Assembly: GCA_014237855.1 (NCBI GenBank)
Contig: JABACD010000005.1
Location: 62,001-126,000, forward strand
Reading direction: 5' to 3'
Length of the DNA stretch: 64,000 bases
DNA from: Planctomycetota bacterium
Lineage (GTDB): Bacteria > Planctomycetota > UBA1135 > GCA-002686595
The notes beneath the pieces were generated by a model. The model did not search any database, was not told the DNA's origin, and was given only the letters and a program-made list of their open reading frames with translations. The first letter of the stretch is position 1, and each line of letters starts with the position of its first letter. A program made the translations under genes and the position numbers. Below are positions 1-8,598 of the stretch, piece by piece.

Positions 1-312
1 CAGGTCAACAAGCTCCTGGACATCCGGCTCCAGGACCTCGACGAGGAGCGCAGCCAGTTGCTCAGGCAGTTCGCCCAACGCCTCGCAAGACACTACGCAC
101 ACCTGCCGGCCTCAGGTCTGCGAGAGCTGGCAGCGAGCCACGGACCCGGCATCGTCCATGAGTTCTTCTCGCACGCAGCCGAGGACCTGGCCAAGGGCCT
201 GAACGAGGCTCTCGACGAGAAGACCGTCTACGCCAAGTGGACCCCAGGGAGCGAGCCCGCCCCGCCTGGCCCAGCCACCTCCGTGGATCCAGAGGAGGGT
301 GACCGGCGATGA
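1..312 (+). CDS. hemA: Glutamyl-tRNA reductase, C-terminal fragment (partial)
   Basis: The reading frame is open from base 1 and stops at TGA 310-312, so only about the last 103 residues are present. It begins QVNKLL, which resembles the V-N-K-L-L pattern at the start of the helical dimerisation domain of glutamyl-tRNA reductase. A helical stretch and a Pro/Gly-rich tail follow. GluTR makes glutamate-1-semialdehyde from Glu-tRNA with NADPH, the first step of the C5 heme pathway. Its neighbours support this: hemC starts inside its stop codon (ATGA), and hemD, hemB and hemL follow. The catalytic and NADPH-binding domains lie outside the window, so the assignment rests on the short motif and on context. 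Confidence 0.6.
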   Translation, partial: QVNKLLDIRLQDLDEERSQLLRQFAQRLARHYAHLPASGLRELAASHGPGIVHEFFSHAAEDLAKGLNEALDEKTVYAKWTPGSEPAPPGPATSVDPEEGDRR

Positions 313-1256
313 GTACTCTCCCTGCGGAACTTCGCATCGGCACCAGGGGCTCTGCCCTGGCGATGACACAGGCCCGTGACATTTCGGCGAGGCTCCGCGC
401 CCTTGGCCAGGACTCCCGTATCGAGATCATCCGTACCTCCGGCGATGCGGATCAGACGCGCCCCTTTGCCGAGGTGGGTGCTCCAGGTCTCTTTGTCCGC
501 GAGATCGAGTCAGCCCTGATCGAGGGCCGTATCGACGTGGCCGTCCATTGCTACAAGGACCTGCCTTCCGAGTCTCCCGCCGGACTCACCATTGCCGCCA
601 TGCCCGAGCGTGAGGATCCCCGTGATCGGCTCCTCATCCGACCCGAGGCCCATGACCCTGACGCGGACGGACTCCCGGTCAAGCTGGGCGCCCGCATTGG
701 TAGCGCCTCGGCACGCCGCCAGGCGCTCGTCAAGGCCCTGCGGCCTGACGCCACCTGTACCCACCTGCGCGGCAATGTACCGACACGGATCGAGAAGCTC
801 CGCGGAGACGATCATGACGCCATCCTGCTTGCGAGCGCAGGGCTACACCGCCTCGATCGCGCTGTGGTTCGGGGCGAGGGAGAGGCCATTGATCGCAGCG
901 AGTTCATCGAGATTGACCTGGACCCAACCCTCTTCGTCCCCGCGCCCTCCCAGGGCGCGCTGGCCCTCCAGGTGCGACTCGATGATGAGGTGGTGCACAA
1001 CTCCATTGCACGCCTTGACGACCTCCGTCCACGCCGCGCCGTGGAAGCTGAACGCGAACTGCTAGCTCTGGTCGAGGCCGGCTGCCAGGTTCCATTCGGA
1101 GCCTACGCCGAGGTCTCCGAGGACGATTCTCTCGAGCTCCATGCTGCGCTCGAGGTGGGAAACGAGCTGCGAAGATGTCGAGAGTGTGGGGGCAATGTGA
1201 GAACGGTCGCTCGTGCGGCCTACGCCGCCCTGCTTCCTGAGAGGTGCGCCGATTGA
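309..1256 (+). CDS. hemC: Porphobilinogen deaminase (hydroxymethylbilane synthase)
   Basis: Cytosolic enzyme that polymerises four porphobilinogens into hydroxymethylbilane. The 315-residue protein has the family's usual length and landmarks: IGTRGSALAMTQA near the N-terminus, the EIIRTSGDA segment, the Arg-rich IGSASARRQA loop followed by LRGNVPTR, and PAPSQGALALQ. Cys259 in EAGCQVPFG is the expected attachment point of the dipyrromethane cofactor. The usual V-H-S-x-K-D motif reads VHCYKDLP here, a Ser-to-Cys change next to the conserved Lys-Asp pair. The start ATG overlaps the hemA stop in ATGA, which supports translational coupling. The 3' end overlaps hemD in TTGA. Confidence 0.96.
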   Translation: MSTLPAELRIGTRGSALAMTQARDISARLRALGQDSRIEIIRTSGDADQTRPFAEVGAPGLFVREIESALIEGRIDVAVHCYKDLPSESPAGLTIAAMPEREDPRDRLLIRPEAHDPDADGLPVKLGARIGSASARRQALVKALRPDATCTHLRGNVPTRIEKLRGDDHDAILLASAGLHRLDRAVVRGEGEAIDRSEFIEIDLDPTLFVPAPSQGALALQVRLDDEVVHNSIARLDDLRPRRAVEAERELLALVEAGCQVPFGAYAEVSEDDSLELHAALEVGNELRRCRECGGNVRTVARAAYAALLPERCAD

Positions 1257-1990
1257 AGTCACGCCAACAGCTGCGTATCTTGCTGACGCGAAGCTCAGAG
1301 GGCAACGCGGAGTGGTCCATCGGGTTGGCTGCGGCGGGCCACGAGGTGGTCGACTGGCCCTGCATCCAGACCGAGTCCTTGCTGGACGCTGAGGCGGAGC
1401 TGCGTGATGTCTTCACGCCGTCTGACTGGATCACCTTCACCTCGACTCGAGCTCTGGAGGCCCTGGTCGAGCTGGCCTCGGATCTTGACCTACCCGGCAA
1501 GAAGCTGGCGTGCGTTGGCGAGGTCACTGCTGGAAACCTGCGGGCAATGGGGCTGGCTCCCGACCTGATCTCCAGTTCAGGCACCGCCCACTCCCTGGGC
1601 TCGGACCTCCTGGAGCGATGCCAACCCGGCCAGCAGGTGCTGATCCTTGGAGCCCTGAATGGTCGTCAGGAGCTCGCCCAGGTGCTGGAAGCAGCGGGCC
1701 AGCCCTTTCAGCAGGTCGCGCTGTACAAGACTGAAACCGGGACCGCTCACCAGGGCGAGGCCTTGCCCCCGGTGGACGCCATCTTCTTCGCCAGCCCCTC
1801 CGCTGTGCACGGCTTTCTTAGTGGCTGGCACCCGAATTCGGAGACCTTGGTGATTTCCATCGGCCCCTCCACCAGCGAAGCTCTCGTGAGCGCCGGCCTC
1901 AGAGCCGACGGCGAAGCAGCTACTCGAGACATCAGCGGCATGCTCGATGCCCTTGCCCGTGCCCGCGAGGCTCCGGCAAGCAACCAGTGA
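1253..1990 (+). CDS. hemD: Uroporphyrinogen-III synthase
   Basis: Cyclises hydroxymethylbilane to uroporphyrinogen III with inversion of ring D. HemD is poorly conserved, but the two-lobed pattern is present: ILLTRS at the N-terminus, WITFTSTRALEALVE, CVGEVTAG, then a second lobe with GALNGRQEL, YKTE, IFFASPSAVHGFL and ISIGPSTSEAL. I start it at TTG 1253, giving 245 residues, because GAGAGG at 1240-1245 is spaced correctly for it and the TTG overlaps the hemC stop in TTGA. An in-frame GTG at 1244 is the alternative and would add three residues. Position between hemC and hemB fits the pathway order. Confidence 0.88.
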   Translation: MKSRQQLRILLTRSSEGNAEWSIGLAAAGHEVVDWPCIQTESLLDAEAELRDVFTPSDWITFTSTRALEALVELASDLDLPGKKLACVGEVTAGNLRAMGLAPDLISSSGTAHSLGSDLLERCQPGQQVLILGALNGRQELAQVLEAAGQPFQQVALYKTETGTAHQGEALPPVDAIFFASPSAVHGFLSGWHPNSETLVISIGPSTSEALVSAGLRADGEAATRDISGMLDALARAREAPASNQ

Positions 1991-2003
1991 AGTCGAAGCG
2001 ATC

Positions 2004-3017
2004 ATGAACTCCAACAAGCCCAATCAGGACAGCCAGGCCAACAAGCGCTCACGCCCCCGCCGACTGCGCCGCTCAGCTCTGCTCAGAGAGCTGGTGGCCG
2101 AGACGGCCCTACGCGCCGAGCGATTGATTCAGCCGCACTTTTGCCTGCCCCACGAACAGGGTCGGGAGGAGATCTCCTCGATGCCTGGCATCGCCCGCCT
2201 GGGGCGTGAGCCACTTCTCTCGCAGGTTGCTGCCGACCTGGAACTCGGGCTGCGAAGCGTGCTCCTCTTTGGTCTCGCTGGAGACGGCGAGAAGAGTCCC
2301 CTGGGGGAGCACTCCCATGATGACAACGGAGCTGTGCAACGCGCTGCCTCGGCACTCAAGCAGGAGTTCGGGGACGACCTCATGGTCATGACCGATGTCT
2401 GTCTGTGCGCCTACACGGACCACGGTCACTGCGGTGTGCTGAACGAGGGAGTGATCGAGAATGATCCGAGCCTCCCGCTGCTCGCGGAGATGGCCGTATC
2501 ACATGCCGCTGCAGGAGCTGATGTGGTGGCGCCCTCGGACATGATGGACGGCCGAGTTGCCGCCATCCGCGATGGGCTCGATGCCGGTGGATTCGTCGAC
2601 ACCTCGATCATGTCCTACTCTGTCAAGTACGCCTCGGCCTACTACGGCCCTTTCCGTGACGCAGCTGACTCGGCACCGGGCCAAGGGGACCGCAAGAGCT
2701 ACCAGATGGACGCGCGCAACTCTCGAGAAGCAGAGCGTGAGGCACGGCTCGACGAGATCGAGGGCGCAGATATCTTGATGGTCAAGCCGGCGCTCGCCTA
2801 CCTCGACGTTATTGCCCGTGTTCGAGCTGCATCCGATCTTCCCCTTGCCGCGTACAACGTCTCCGGCGAGTTCTCGTCGGTCAAGGCCGCGGCCGAACGC
2901 GGCTGGATCGACGAGCCCGCTGTCGTCCGCGAGAACCTGATGGCCATGACGCGGGCTGGCGCCGACATCCTGATCACCTACCACGCTCGCGAAGCCCTCC
3001 AAGGAGGATGGCTATGA
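2004..3017 (+). CDS. hemB: Delta-aminolevulinic acid dehydratase (porphobilinogen synthase)
   Basis: Condenses two 5-aminolevulinates to porphobilinogen. The 337-residue protein carries both catalytic lysines: Lys208 in SVKYASAYYGPF and Lys261 in ILMVKPALAYLD. The metal loop reads DVCLCAYTDHGHCG, the cysteine-rich form typical of zinc-dependent enzymes. SSMPGIARL and YNVSGEFS are also present. ATG 2004 is preferred over an in-frame ATG at 1947 because the longer version would run 44 bases into hemD and exceed the usual family length. The first 25 residues or so are basic and polar, a non-conserved N-terminal tail. The stop overlaps hemL in ATGA. Confidence 0.95.
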   Translation: MNSNKPNQDSQANKRSRPRRLRRSALLRELVAETALRAERLIQPHFCLPHEQGREEISSMPGIARLGREPLLSQVAADLELGLRSVLLFGLAGDGEKSPLGEHSHDDNGAVQRAASALKQEFGDDLMVMTDVCLCAYTDHGHCGVLNEGVIENDPSLPLLAEMAVSHAAAGADVVAPSDMMDGRVAAIRDGLDAGGFVDTSIMSYSVKYASAYYGPFRDAADSAPGQGDRKSYQMDARNSREAEREARLDEIEGADILMVKPALAYLDVIARVRAASDLPLAAYNVSGEFSSVKAAAERGWIDEPAVVRENLMAMTRAGADILITYHAREALQGGWL

Positions 3018-4327
3018 CCCAGCACTGCTCTCCCCTCCATCAAGATCGATCCGTCGGGCTCTTCGAGCGTGCCAAGCAGGTGCTGCCTGGAGGCGTCAGC
3101 TCTCCAGTGCGCGCCTTCGGAGCCGTAGGCGGGTCTCCACCCGTGATCACCTCGGCCAGTGGAGCACGGGTCACCGACGTGGACGGCAATGAGTTCCTGG
3201 ACTTCGTCGGCTCCTGGGGACCCCTGATCCTGGGACATGCTCACCCCGAGGTGACCGCCGCCGTGGCTGCCGCCGTCTCTCGAGGCACGACCTACGGCGC
3301 CCCCACCCCCTCGGAGGTCGAGCTCGCTGAACGGCTGACCGCGATCTACCCCGGCCTGGAAAAGGTTCGCTTCACCTCCTCGGGAACAGAGGCCGTGATG
3401 AGCGCCATACGCCTGGCACGCGGCGTCACCAACCGAGACCTGATCGTCAAGTTCGCCGGCTGCTACCATGGCCATGCGGATCACCTCCTGGTCTCCGCCG
3501 GATCTGGGCTCGTGACATTCGGTCAGCCCTCATCGGCTGGTGTTCCCGCTGCCTTTGCCGAGAAGACGCTGGTACTGGATCTCGATGACGAGGAGGCTTT
3601 CGACACCTTGATCGACGAGCGTGGAGAGGAGATCGCCGCCGTGCTCATCGAACCGATCCCGGCCAATAATGGGCTCCTGGTCCAGCATGCGGAGTTCCTT
3701 GCCAAGCTCAAACTCCGAACTGCTGGGGTGGGCGCGCTGCTGATCTTCGATGAGGTCATCAATGGCTTCCGGGTAGCTCGTGGTGGTGCGGCAGAGCTAT
3801 TCGGTATCACTCCGGATCTGGCCACCTTCGGCAAGGTCATTGGAGGTGGCCTACCGGTGGGTGCATTTGGTGGAAGAGCAGAGTACATGGACCAGCTCGC
3901 CCCGCTCGGCCCCGTCTACCAGGCCGGGACACTCTCGGGGAATCCAGTTGCCATGACCGCTGGGCTGTCCACCCTCGAGATCCTCGAGCGGGAGGATGCC
4001 TGGACCAAGCTCGAGCAGCTGGGCCAGGCTCTCGAGGAGCGCATCTCCCCGATTCTCGAGGCGGCTCCCTTCCCTGCCCGCCTTGTCCGCGTTGGCTCGA
4101 TCTTCTGGATGTCCCTGCAGGAAGGCGAAGCCCCCCGCCGCGCAGATGCGATCGAGCCCGGAGCGGCCGAAATCTACCAGCGGATCTTCCACGGGTTGTT
4201 ACTCCGGGGAATCACCATCGCTCCATCCGCCTATGAGGTCGGTTTCCTCTCGCTGGCACACACGGCAGCTGACCTGGACCTCCTTGCGGTGGCGCTGTCC
4301 GAGACCTTGAACGAATTCACCGACTAG
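3014..4327 (+). CDS. hemL: Glutamate-1-semialdehyde 2,1-aminomutase
   Basis: PLP enzyme that converts glutamate-1-semialdehyde to 5-aminolevulinate, the step after HemA. The 437-residue protein has LPGGVSSPVRAF, GAPTPSEVELAE, RFTSSGTEAVMSAIRLARG, CYHGHADHLLVSAGSG, IFDEVINGFR and the PLP lysine Lys274 in FGKVIGGGLPVGAFGG. AAGGAGG at 3001-3007 lies directly before an in-frame ATG at 3008, too close to serve it, but is ideally spaced for ATG 3014. That second ATG also overlaps the hemB stop (ATGA), so it is the chosen start. The next gene, a histidine kinase, starts six bases after the stop. Confidence 0.96.
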   Translation: MTQHCSPLHQDRSVGLFERAKQVLPGGVSSPVRAFGAVGGSPPVITSASGARVTDVDGNEFLDFVGSWGPLILGHAHPEVTAAVAAAVSRGTTYGAPTPSEVELAERLTAIYPGLEKVRFTSSGTEAVMSAIRLARGVTNRDLIVKFAGCYHGHADHLLVSAGSGLVTFGQPSSAGVPAAFAEKTLVLDLDDEEAFDTLIDERGEEIAAVLIEPIPANNGLLVQHAEFLAKLKLRTAGVGALLIFDEVINGFRVARGGAAELFGITPDLATFGKVIGGGLPVGAFGGRAEYMDQLAPLGPVYQAGTLSGNPVAMTAGLSTLEILEREDAWTKLEQLGQALEERISPILEAAPFPARLVRVGSIFWMSLQEGEAPRRADAIEPGAAEIYQRIFHGLLLRGITIAPSAYEVGFLSLAHTAADLDLLAVALSETLNEFTD

Positions 4328-4333
4328 ACCCTC

Positions 4334-5434
4334 ATGGCCCTGTCCCTTCCGATCAAGGCGGCGCGGACGATGCAACTCGTCACCCTGGCGATGCTCTTCA
4401 CGAGCATCGCCCAGATCACCTATTGGCTGGTGGACGAGGCCAGCTACATGAATCAGGTCCTCGACGACAGGCTGGCCAGCTTCGCGAGGGCTGAAGCTGC
4501 CGCCCAGGAACTGCTCGACGACGGACACACGGCAGCTGAGATCCAGAAGCACTTTCCCTCCCTTGTGGTCACCGATGGCATGGCATCCATCAACCACGAG
4601 ATCGTCGATGAGCTGACCCAGGGGCGGCGAAGACGCCTGATACGGTACGGCTCCGAGGGCACCTTTCTGCTGCTCGTTCTCCTGGCGGGAATTGCCACCC
4701 TGACACACACCCTGAAGCAACCGGCCGAACTCATGAGGCGGCAGGAGAATTTCATCGCGGCGGTCAGTCACGAGTTCAAGACTCCCATTGCGAGCCTCAA
4801 GCTGTCTGCCGAGACTCTCCTCATGCGCGAGATCGATCTCACTGACCAGCGCAAGCTGGCCGACCGCATGATCGAGGACGCGGAACGTCTGGAGTCCATG
4901 GTGACCAATATTCTCGAAGCCGGCACCATCGCGGAGGGTCGGCTCGAGCTCAGGCCAGAAGACGTCCAGCTCGAGGAGCTCATCACCGGGCTGAGCCGGC
5001 GCCACGCCAACCAGGCTCAGTTCAAGGGTATCGAGCTGGAGATAGCCCTGGAGCCAGGGCTGGCCATCCGCTGCGATCGATCCGCCCTGGTCATGATCCT
5101 TGATAACCTCCTGAGCAATGCGACGAAGTCCGTTGCCACGAAGAATGGCGGGACCATCGAGATCCGAGGATGGTCGGAGGATGCGCACGTCCGACTGGAC
5201 ATCATCGACAGTGGTCAGGGCTTCCACCCCAGCGAGGCCCACAAGCTCTTCGAGAAGTTCTACCGCCCTGGTCAGGAGCTGAGGCGCAAGACCAGGGGCT
5301 CTGGACTCGGCCTGTTCGTGGTCAAGACCCTGGTCGACGGCAGCGCCGGGCAGGTTCAAGCTCACAGCGACGGAGAGGGCCACGGGGCGACCTTCAGCCT
5401 CTGGATGCCACCAGCCCTCGAGGTGCCGTCATGA
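4334..5434 (+). CDS. Membrane sensor histidine kinase in the heme operon
   Basis: A 366-residue two-component kinase. A hydrophobic segment at about residues 14-33 and another at about 108-127 bracket a roughly 75-residue periplasmic sensor of no recognisable fold, rich in charged helix-forming residues. There is no clear HAMP domain. The kinase core is complete: H-box AAVSHEFKTPIASL with phospho-acceptor His146, N-box LDNLLSNATKS, G1 DIIDSGQGF, F-box LFEKFYRPG and G2 GSGLGLFVVK. It starts six bases after hemL, and its stop overlaps the response regulator in ATGA. Its position within a heme operon suggests that it senses heme, a tetrapyrrole intermediate or envelope redox state. The ligand cannot be read from sequence. 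Confidence 0.93.
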   Translation: MALSLPIKAARTMQLVTLAMLFTSIAQITYWLVDEASYMNQVLDDRLASFARAEAAAQELLDDGHTAAEIQKHFPSLVVTDGMASINHEIVDELTQGRRRRLIRYGSEGTFLLLVLLAGIATLTHTLKQPAELMRRQENFIAAVSHEFKTPIASLKLSAETLLMREIDLTDQRKLADRMIEDAERLESMVTNILEAGTIAEGRLELRPEDVQLEELITGLSRRHANQAQFKGIELEIALEPGLAIRCDRSALVMILDNLLSNATKSVATKNGGTIEIRGWSEDAHVRLDIIDSGQGFHPSEAHKLFEKFYRPGQELRRKTRGSGLGLFVVKTLVDGSAGQVQAHSDGEGHGATFSLWMPPALEVPS

Positions 5435-6147
5435 GCGCGGCCCCCCAACGCATCCTGGTGGTCGACGATGAGGTCAACCTGGCACTGGGTATCGCAGAGA
5501 ACCTGGAGATGGAGGGCTACTCGAGCGGAATTGCAGCAGACGGGCTCGAGGCCCTCGAGAAGATACGCTCCGAGCCATGGGACCTGGTCCTGCTCGACGT
5601 GATGATGCCGAACAAGGACGGGCTGGCTGTTTGCGCGGAGCTGCGCGAGGAAGACAACAATGTGCCCATCCTGTTCCTGACCGCTCGCGGCGCCCTGGAC
5701 GACCGACTTCGTGGGCTCGAGGCTGGCGGTGACGACTACCTTGCCAAGCCGTTCTCCCTGCGTGAAATGCTCCTGCGAGTGAAGGCCATCCTGCGCCGTA
5801 GGCAGGGCTACAGTGCCAGTGCCGAGCAGTCTCCGCGACTCGAGTTCACCGGGAACTTGATCGACTTCCGTAACTACAAGGGTACAGATTGGGCTGGCCA
5901 CGAGCACAACCTCACCCACAAGGAGGCCATGATCCTCAAGACCCTCTGTGACAGGGATGGAGAGGTCGTCTCGCGCGAGGAGATCCTCGAAGCTGTCTGG
6001 GGTTACGAGGTCTTCCCGTCCACCCGTACCATCGACAACTTCATTGTACGACTGCGCAAGCGCTTCGAACGCTACCCGGAGACCCCCCAGCACATCCACA
6101 CAGTGCGTGGAGTCGGCTATCGCTTCACGAGGCAACCAGAGGACTGA
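5431..6147 (+). CDS. OmpR/PhoB-family response regulator
   Basis: A 238-residue DNA-binding response regulator, cognate to the upstream kinase by overlap (ATGA at 5431-5434). The receiver domain (about residues 6-120) has RILVVDDE, phospho-acceptor Asp56 in LLDVMMPNKDG, the Thr in FLTAR and the Lys in YLAKPFSLREM. The winged-helix domain (about 140-235) has LTHKEAMILKTL, VSREEILEAVWGYE, RTIDNFIVRLRKRFE and the C-terminal HTVRGVGYRF. The open frame extends further upstream, but that would place the start inside the kinase gene, so ATG 5431 is chosen. It is followed without a gap by hemE (TGATG). Confidence 0.95.
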   Translation: MSAAPQRILVVDDEVNLALGIAENLEMEGYSSGIAADGLEALEKIRSEPWDLVLLDVMMPNKDGLAVCAELREEDNNVPILFLTARGALDDRLRGLEAGGDDYLAKPFSLREMLLRVKAILRRRQGYSASAEQSPRLEFTGNLIDFRNYKGTDWAGHEHNLTHKEAMILKTLCDRDGEVVSREEILEAVWGYEVFPSTRTIDNFIVRLRKRFERYPETPQHIHTVRGVGYRFTRQPED

Positions 6148-7184
6148 TGATGAACGAACGATTCATGAATTCGTTGTGCGGCAAGATCAATGATCGTCGC
6201 CCCCTATGGATCATGCGCCAGGCGGGACGCTACCTGCCCGAGTATCGCGCGCTGCGAGCCGAGCATAGCTTCGAAGAGCTGTGCGCCTCACCGGAGCTGT
6301 CAGCCCAGGTGACCATGATGCCCATGGATCGGTTTCCACTTGATGCGGCCATCGTCTTTGCCGATCTGATGTCGCCGGTCTCGGCGCTCGGTATCGACTG
6401 CTACTTCGATCCGGGTCCCGTGATCGACGATCCCATCCGAAGCGCCGCACAGATCCGTGCACTCACGGTCCCAGATGGACCCGAGATCGCACCGGAGGTG
6501 CCAGCCACATTGAAGCTGGTCAAGCAACAGCTGGCGGGGCGCGCAAACCTGATCGGGTTCGCAGGAGCCCCCTTCTCCATCGCCGCCTATCTCGTTCAGG
6601 GGCGGGGCGGCAAGGACTTCGTCTACCTTCGAGCTCTGCTGCGTGAGGACCCGCTGGCCTTCGGCGAGCTGATGGAGAAGCTCGCTCAGCTGTCAGCGCG
6701 GTACCTGATCGAGCAGCACCGGGCAGGTGCCGATGTGGTACAGGTGTTCGACTCCTGGTCCGGGCTACTCTCCCTGTCCGAGTGGGAGGAGCACATGCGG
6801 TCGCACCTGACAGGCTTGCTCGAGGAACTGCGCAAGGCGGGAGTGCCGTCGATCTTCTTTGCCAATGGCGCTCCGCACCTGGCCGAGGCACATGCCTCCC
6901 TGCCTTCCGACGGTCTGGCCCTTTGCTGGCGCTCTGACCTGGGCGCCCTGCGTGCCAAGCTCGGCCCTCACGAGGGAGCAGGCAAGGCCCTGCAGGGCAA
7001 TCTCGACCCGGCCTGCCTCCTGGCAGGCCCGGAAGCAACACGACGAGGAACCAGGAAGCTCCTCGACAGCGTTCCGGCCCGTGGCCATATCGTCAACCTC
7101 GGTCATGGTATTACCCCTGACGTCCCCATCGAGAGTGTGCAAGCCATGATCGAGACCGTGCACGCAGAAGAACACAGCGACTGA
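6147..7184 (+). CDS. hemE: Uroporphyrinogen decarboxylase
   Basis: Cytosolic enzyme that decarboxylates the four acetate side chains of uroporphyrinogen III to give coproporphyrinogen III. The 345-residue protein starts with the family signature RPLWIMRQAGRYLPEYR, followed by FADLMSPVSALGID, GFAGAPFSIAAYLV, the QVFDSWSG segment and the C-terminal GHGITPDVP loop. The first ATG (6147) overlaps the regulator stop codon, and a second ATG lies at 6150. It overlaps hemN by one base (TGATG), so the last three pathway genes are translated as a coupled block. Confidence 0.97.
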   Translation: MMNERFMNSLCGKINDRRPLWIMRQAGRYLPEYRALRAEHSFEELCASPELSAQVTMMPMDRFPLDAAIVFADLMSPVSALGIDCYFDPGPVIDDPIRSAAQIRALTVPDGPEIAPEVPATLKLVKQQLAGRANLIGFAGAPFSIAAYLVQGRGGKDFVYLRALLREDPLAFGELMEKLAQLSARYLIEQHRAGADVVQVFDSWSGLLSLSEWEEHMRSHLTGLLEELRKAGVPSIFFANGAPHLAEAHASLPSDGLALCWRSDLGALRAKLGPHEGAGKALQGNLDPACLLAGPEATRRGTRKLLDSVPARGHIVNLGHGITPDVPIESVQAMIETVHAEEHSD

Positions 7185-8590
7185 TGCAGAATCAACAACG
7201 CCCCAGTGATCGCAGGGCAACGGCCGAATTGCTCGCAAGGCACGACCAGGCTGGACCGCGATACACGTCCTATCCAACTGCCGTCGAGTTCTCGGGAGCG
7301 GTGGGGCGCGCGGACTACGAGGTCTGCCTCGCCGCAGCCAACGAAGCGCCTGGAGCCCCACTCTCCGTCTATGTTCACCTCCCCTTCTGCGAGGAGCGCT
7401 GCCTGTTCTGCGGCTGCCACGTCATCATCTCTCCGGACAAGGACAAGGCTGCTCCCTATGTGGGGCTCCTGAAAGAAGAGATCAATCTGGTCTCCGAACG
7501 CCTCCCCGAACGACGGCAGATATCGCAGCTACACCTGGGCGGTGGAACCCCCACCTATCAGTCCGCCGCTGAGCTCTCGAACCTGCTGACTCACTTCTTC
7601 TCCAAGTTCCAGGCTACCCCTGATGCGGAGCTGGCGGTGGAGTGTGACCCCAGGGTCACCAGTGAGGAGCAGGTCGACGTGCTTGCCAGCCATGGCTTCA
7701 ACCGTATTTCGTTCGGGGTGCAAGACTTCACCCCTTCAGTCCAGGAAGCGATTCATCGTGTCCAGTCCGAGAAGGAGACGCTGGAACTGATCGAGCGAGC
7801 ACGCACCCATGGCTTCCGTGGAATCAACGTGGACCTCATCTACGGGCTTCCCAAGCAATCCCTGGAGACCTTCGAGGCGACTGTAGAGAGGGTGATCGAA
7901 TTTGGCGCCGACCGTGCAGCCGTCTATTCCTTCGCCTTCGTGCCGTGGATCCGGGGGCACATGAAGAACCTCGAGGAGACGGACTTCCCTGACCGCGACT
8001 TGAAATTTTCCCTCTTCGCCATGGCACGCGAACGCTTCCTGGCTGCGGGATACGTACCGATTGGCATGGATCACTTTGCGAAGCCTGACGACGAGCTGGC
8101 GATCGCGCTTCGTGAGCGCAGGCTGCGCCGAAACTTTCAGGGCTACGCGGTCATTCCCGCCGAGGATGTGATCGGCCTGGGGGTCAGCGCAATCGGAGAC
8201 ATTCGTGGCTCCTACGTCCAGAACCTGAAGAAGCTGAGCGACTACGGAAACTCAATCCGAGACGGACTCCTCCCCATCGAGCGCGGAGTCAAGCTGCAGG
8301 GTGAGGACGCCATGCGGCGGATCCTGATCCACGAATTGATGTGCAACAACCGGGTCGAGAAGGCATTCATCGCCGAGCGCTTCGGAGTTGACTTCGATAG
8401 CACCTTTGCGGTCGATCTAGAACGCCTCGCCCCCCTCGTGGACTCTGGTCTCGCACAGATCGATGATCAGTCGATCTCTGCAACTCCCATCGGTGAGATG
8501 TTCATCCGGAACCTGGCGATGTGCTTCGACACCTACTGGCGCGACAAGCACGAAGGCCAGGATCGTCAGACCTTCAGCCGCACCGTTTGA
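7184..8590 (+). CDS. hemN: Oxygen-independent coproporphyrinogen III dehydrogenase (radical SAM)
   Basis: Oxidatively decarboxylates coproporphyrinogen III to protoporphyrinogen IX without oxygen. The N-terminal PRYTSYPTA motif distinguishes true HemN from HemW-type relatives. The radical SAM cluster is Cys69-x3-Cys73-x2-Cys76, with a further Cys78 as in HemN (CEERCLFCGC). LHLGGGTPTY, ISFGVQDF and INVDLIYGLP follow. The C-terminal HemN domain includes GLGVSAIG and the helical segment with HELMCNN. At 468 residues it has the normal length. It overlaps hemE by one base and lies eight bases before hemY. Confidence 0.96.
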   Translation: MQNQQRPSDRRATAELLARHDQAGPRYTSYPTAVEFSGAVGRADYEVCLAAANEAPGAPLSVYVHLPFCEERCLFCGCHVIISPDKDKAAPYVGLLKEEINLVSERLPERRQISQLHLGGGTPTYQSAAELSNLLTHFFSKFQATPDAELAVECDPRVTSEEQVDVLASHGFNRISFGVQDFTPSVQEAIHRVQSEKETLELIERARTHGFRGINVDLIYGLPKQSLETFEATVERVIEFGADRAAVYSFAFVPWIRGHMKNLEETDFPDRDLKFSLFAMARERFLAAGYVPIGMDHFAKPDDELAIALRERRLRRNFQGYAVIPAEDVIGLGVSAIGDIRGSYVQNLKKLSDYGNSIRDGLLPIERGVKLQGEDAMRRILIHELMCNNRVEKAFIAERFGVDFDSTFAVDLERLAPLVDSGLAQIDDQSISATPIGEMFIRNLAMCFDTYWRDKHEGQDRQTFSRTV

Positions 8591-8598
8591 AACCTGCA

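Noticed and set aside
4199..5383. 394-codon open frame on the minus strand opposite the heme-operon kinase.
   Set aside because: It mirrors a well-supported kinase gene with all motifs. Long antisense frames are common in GC-rich DNA.
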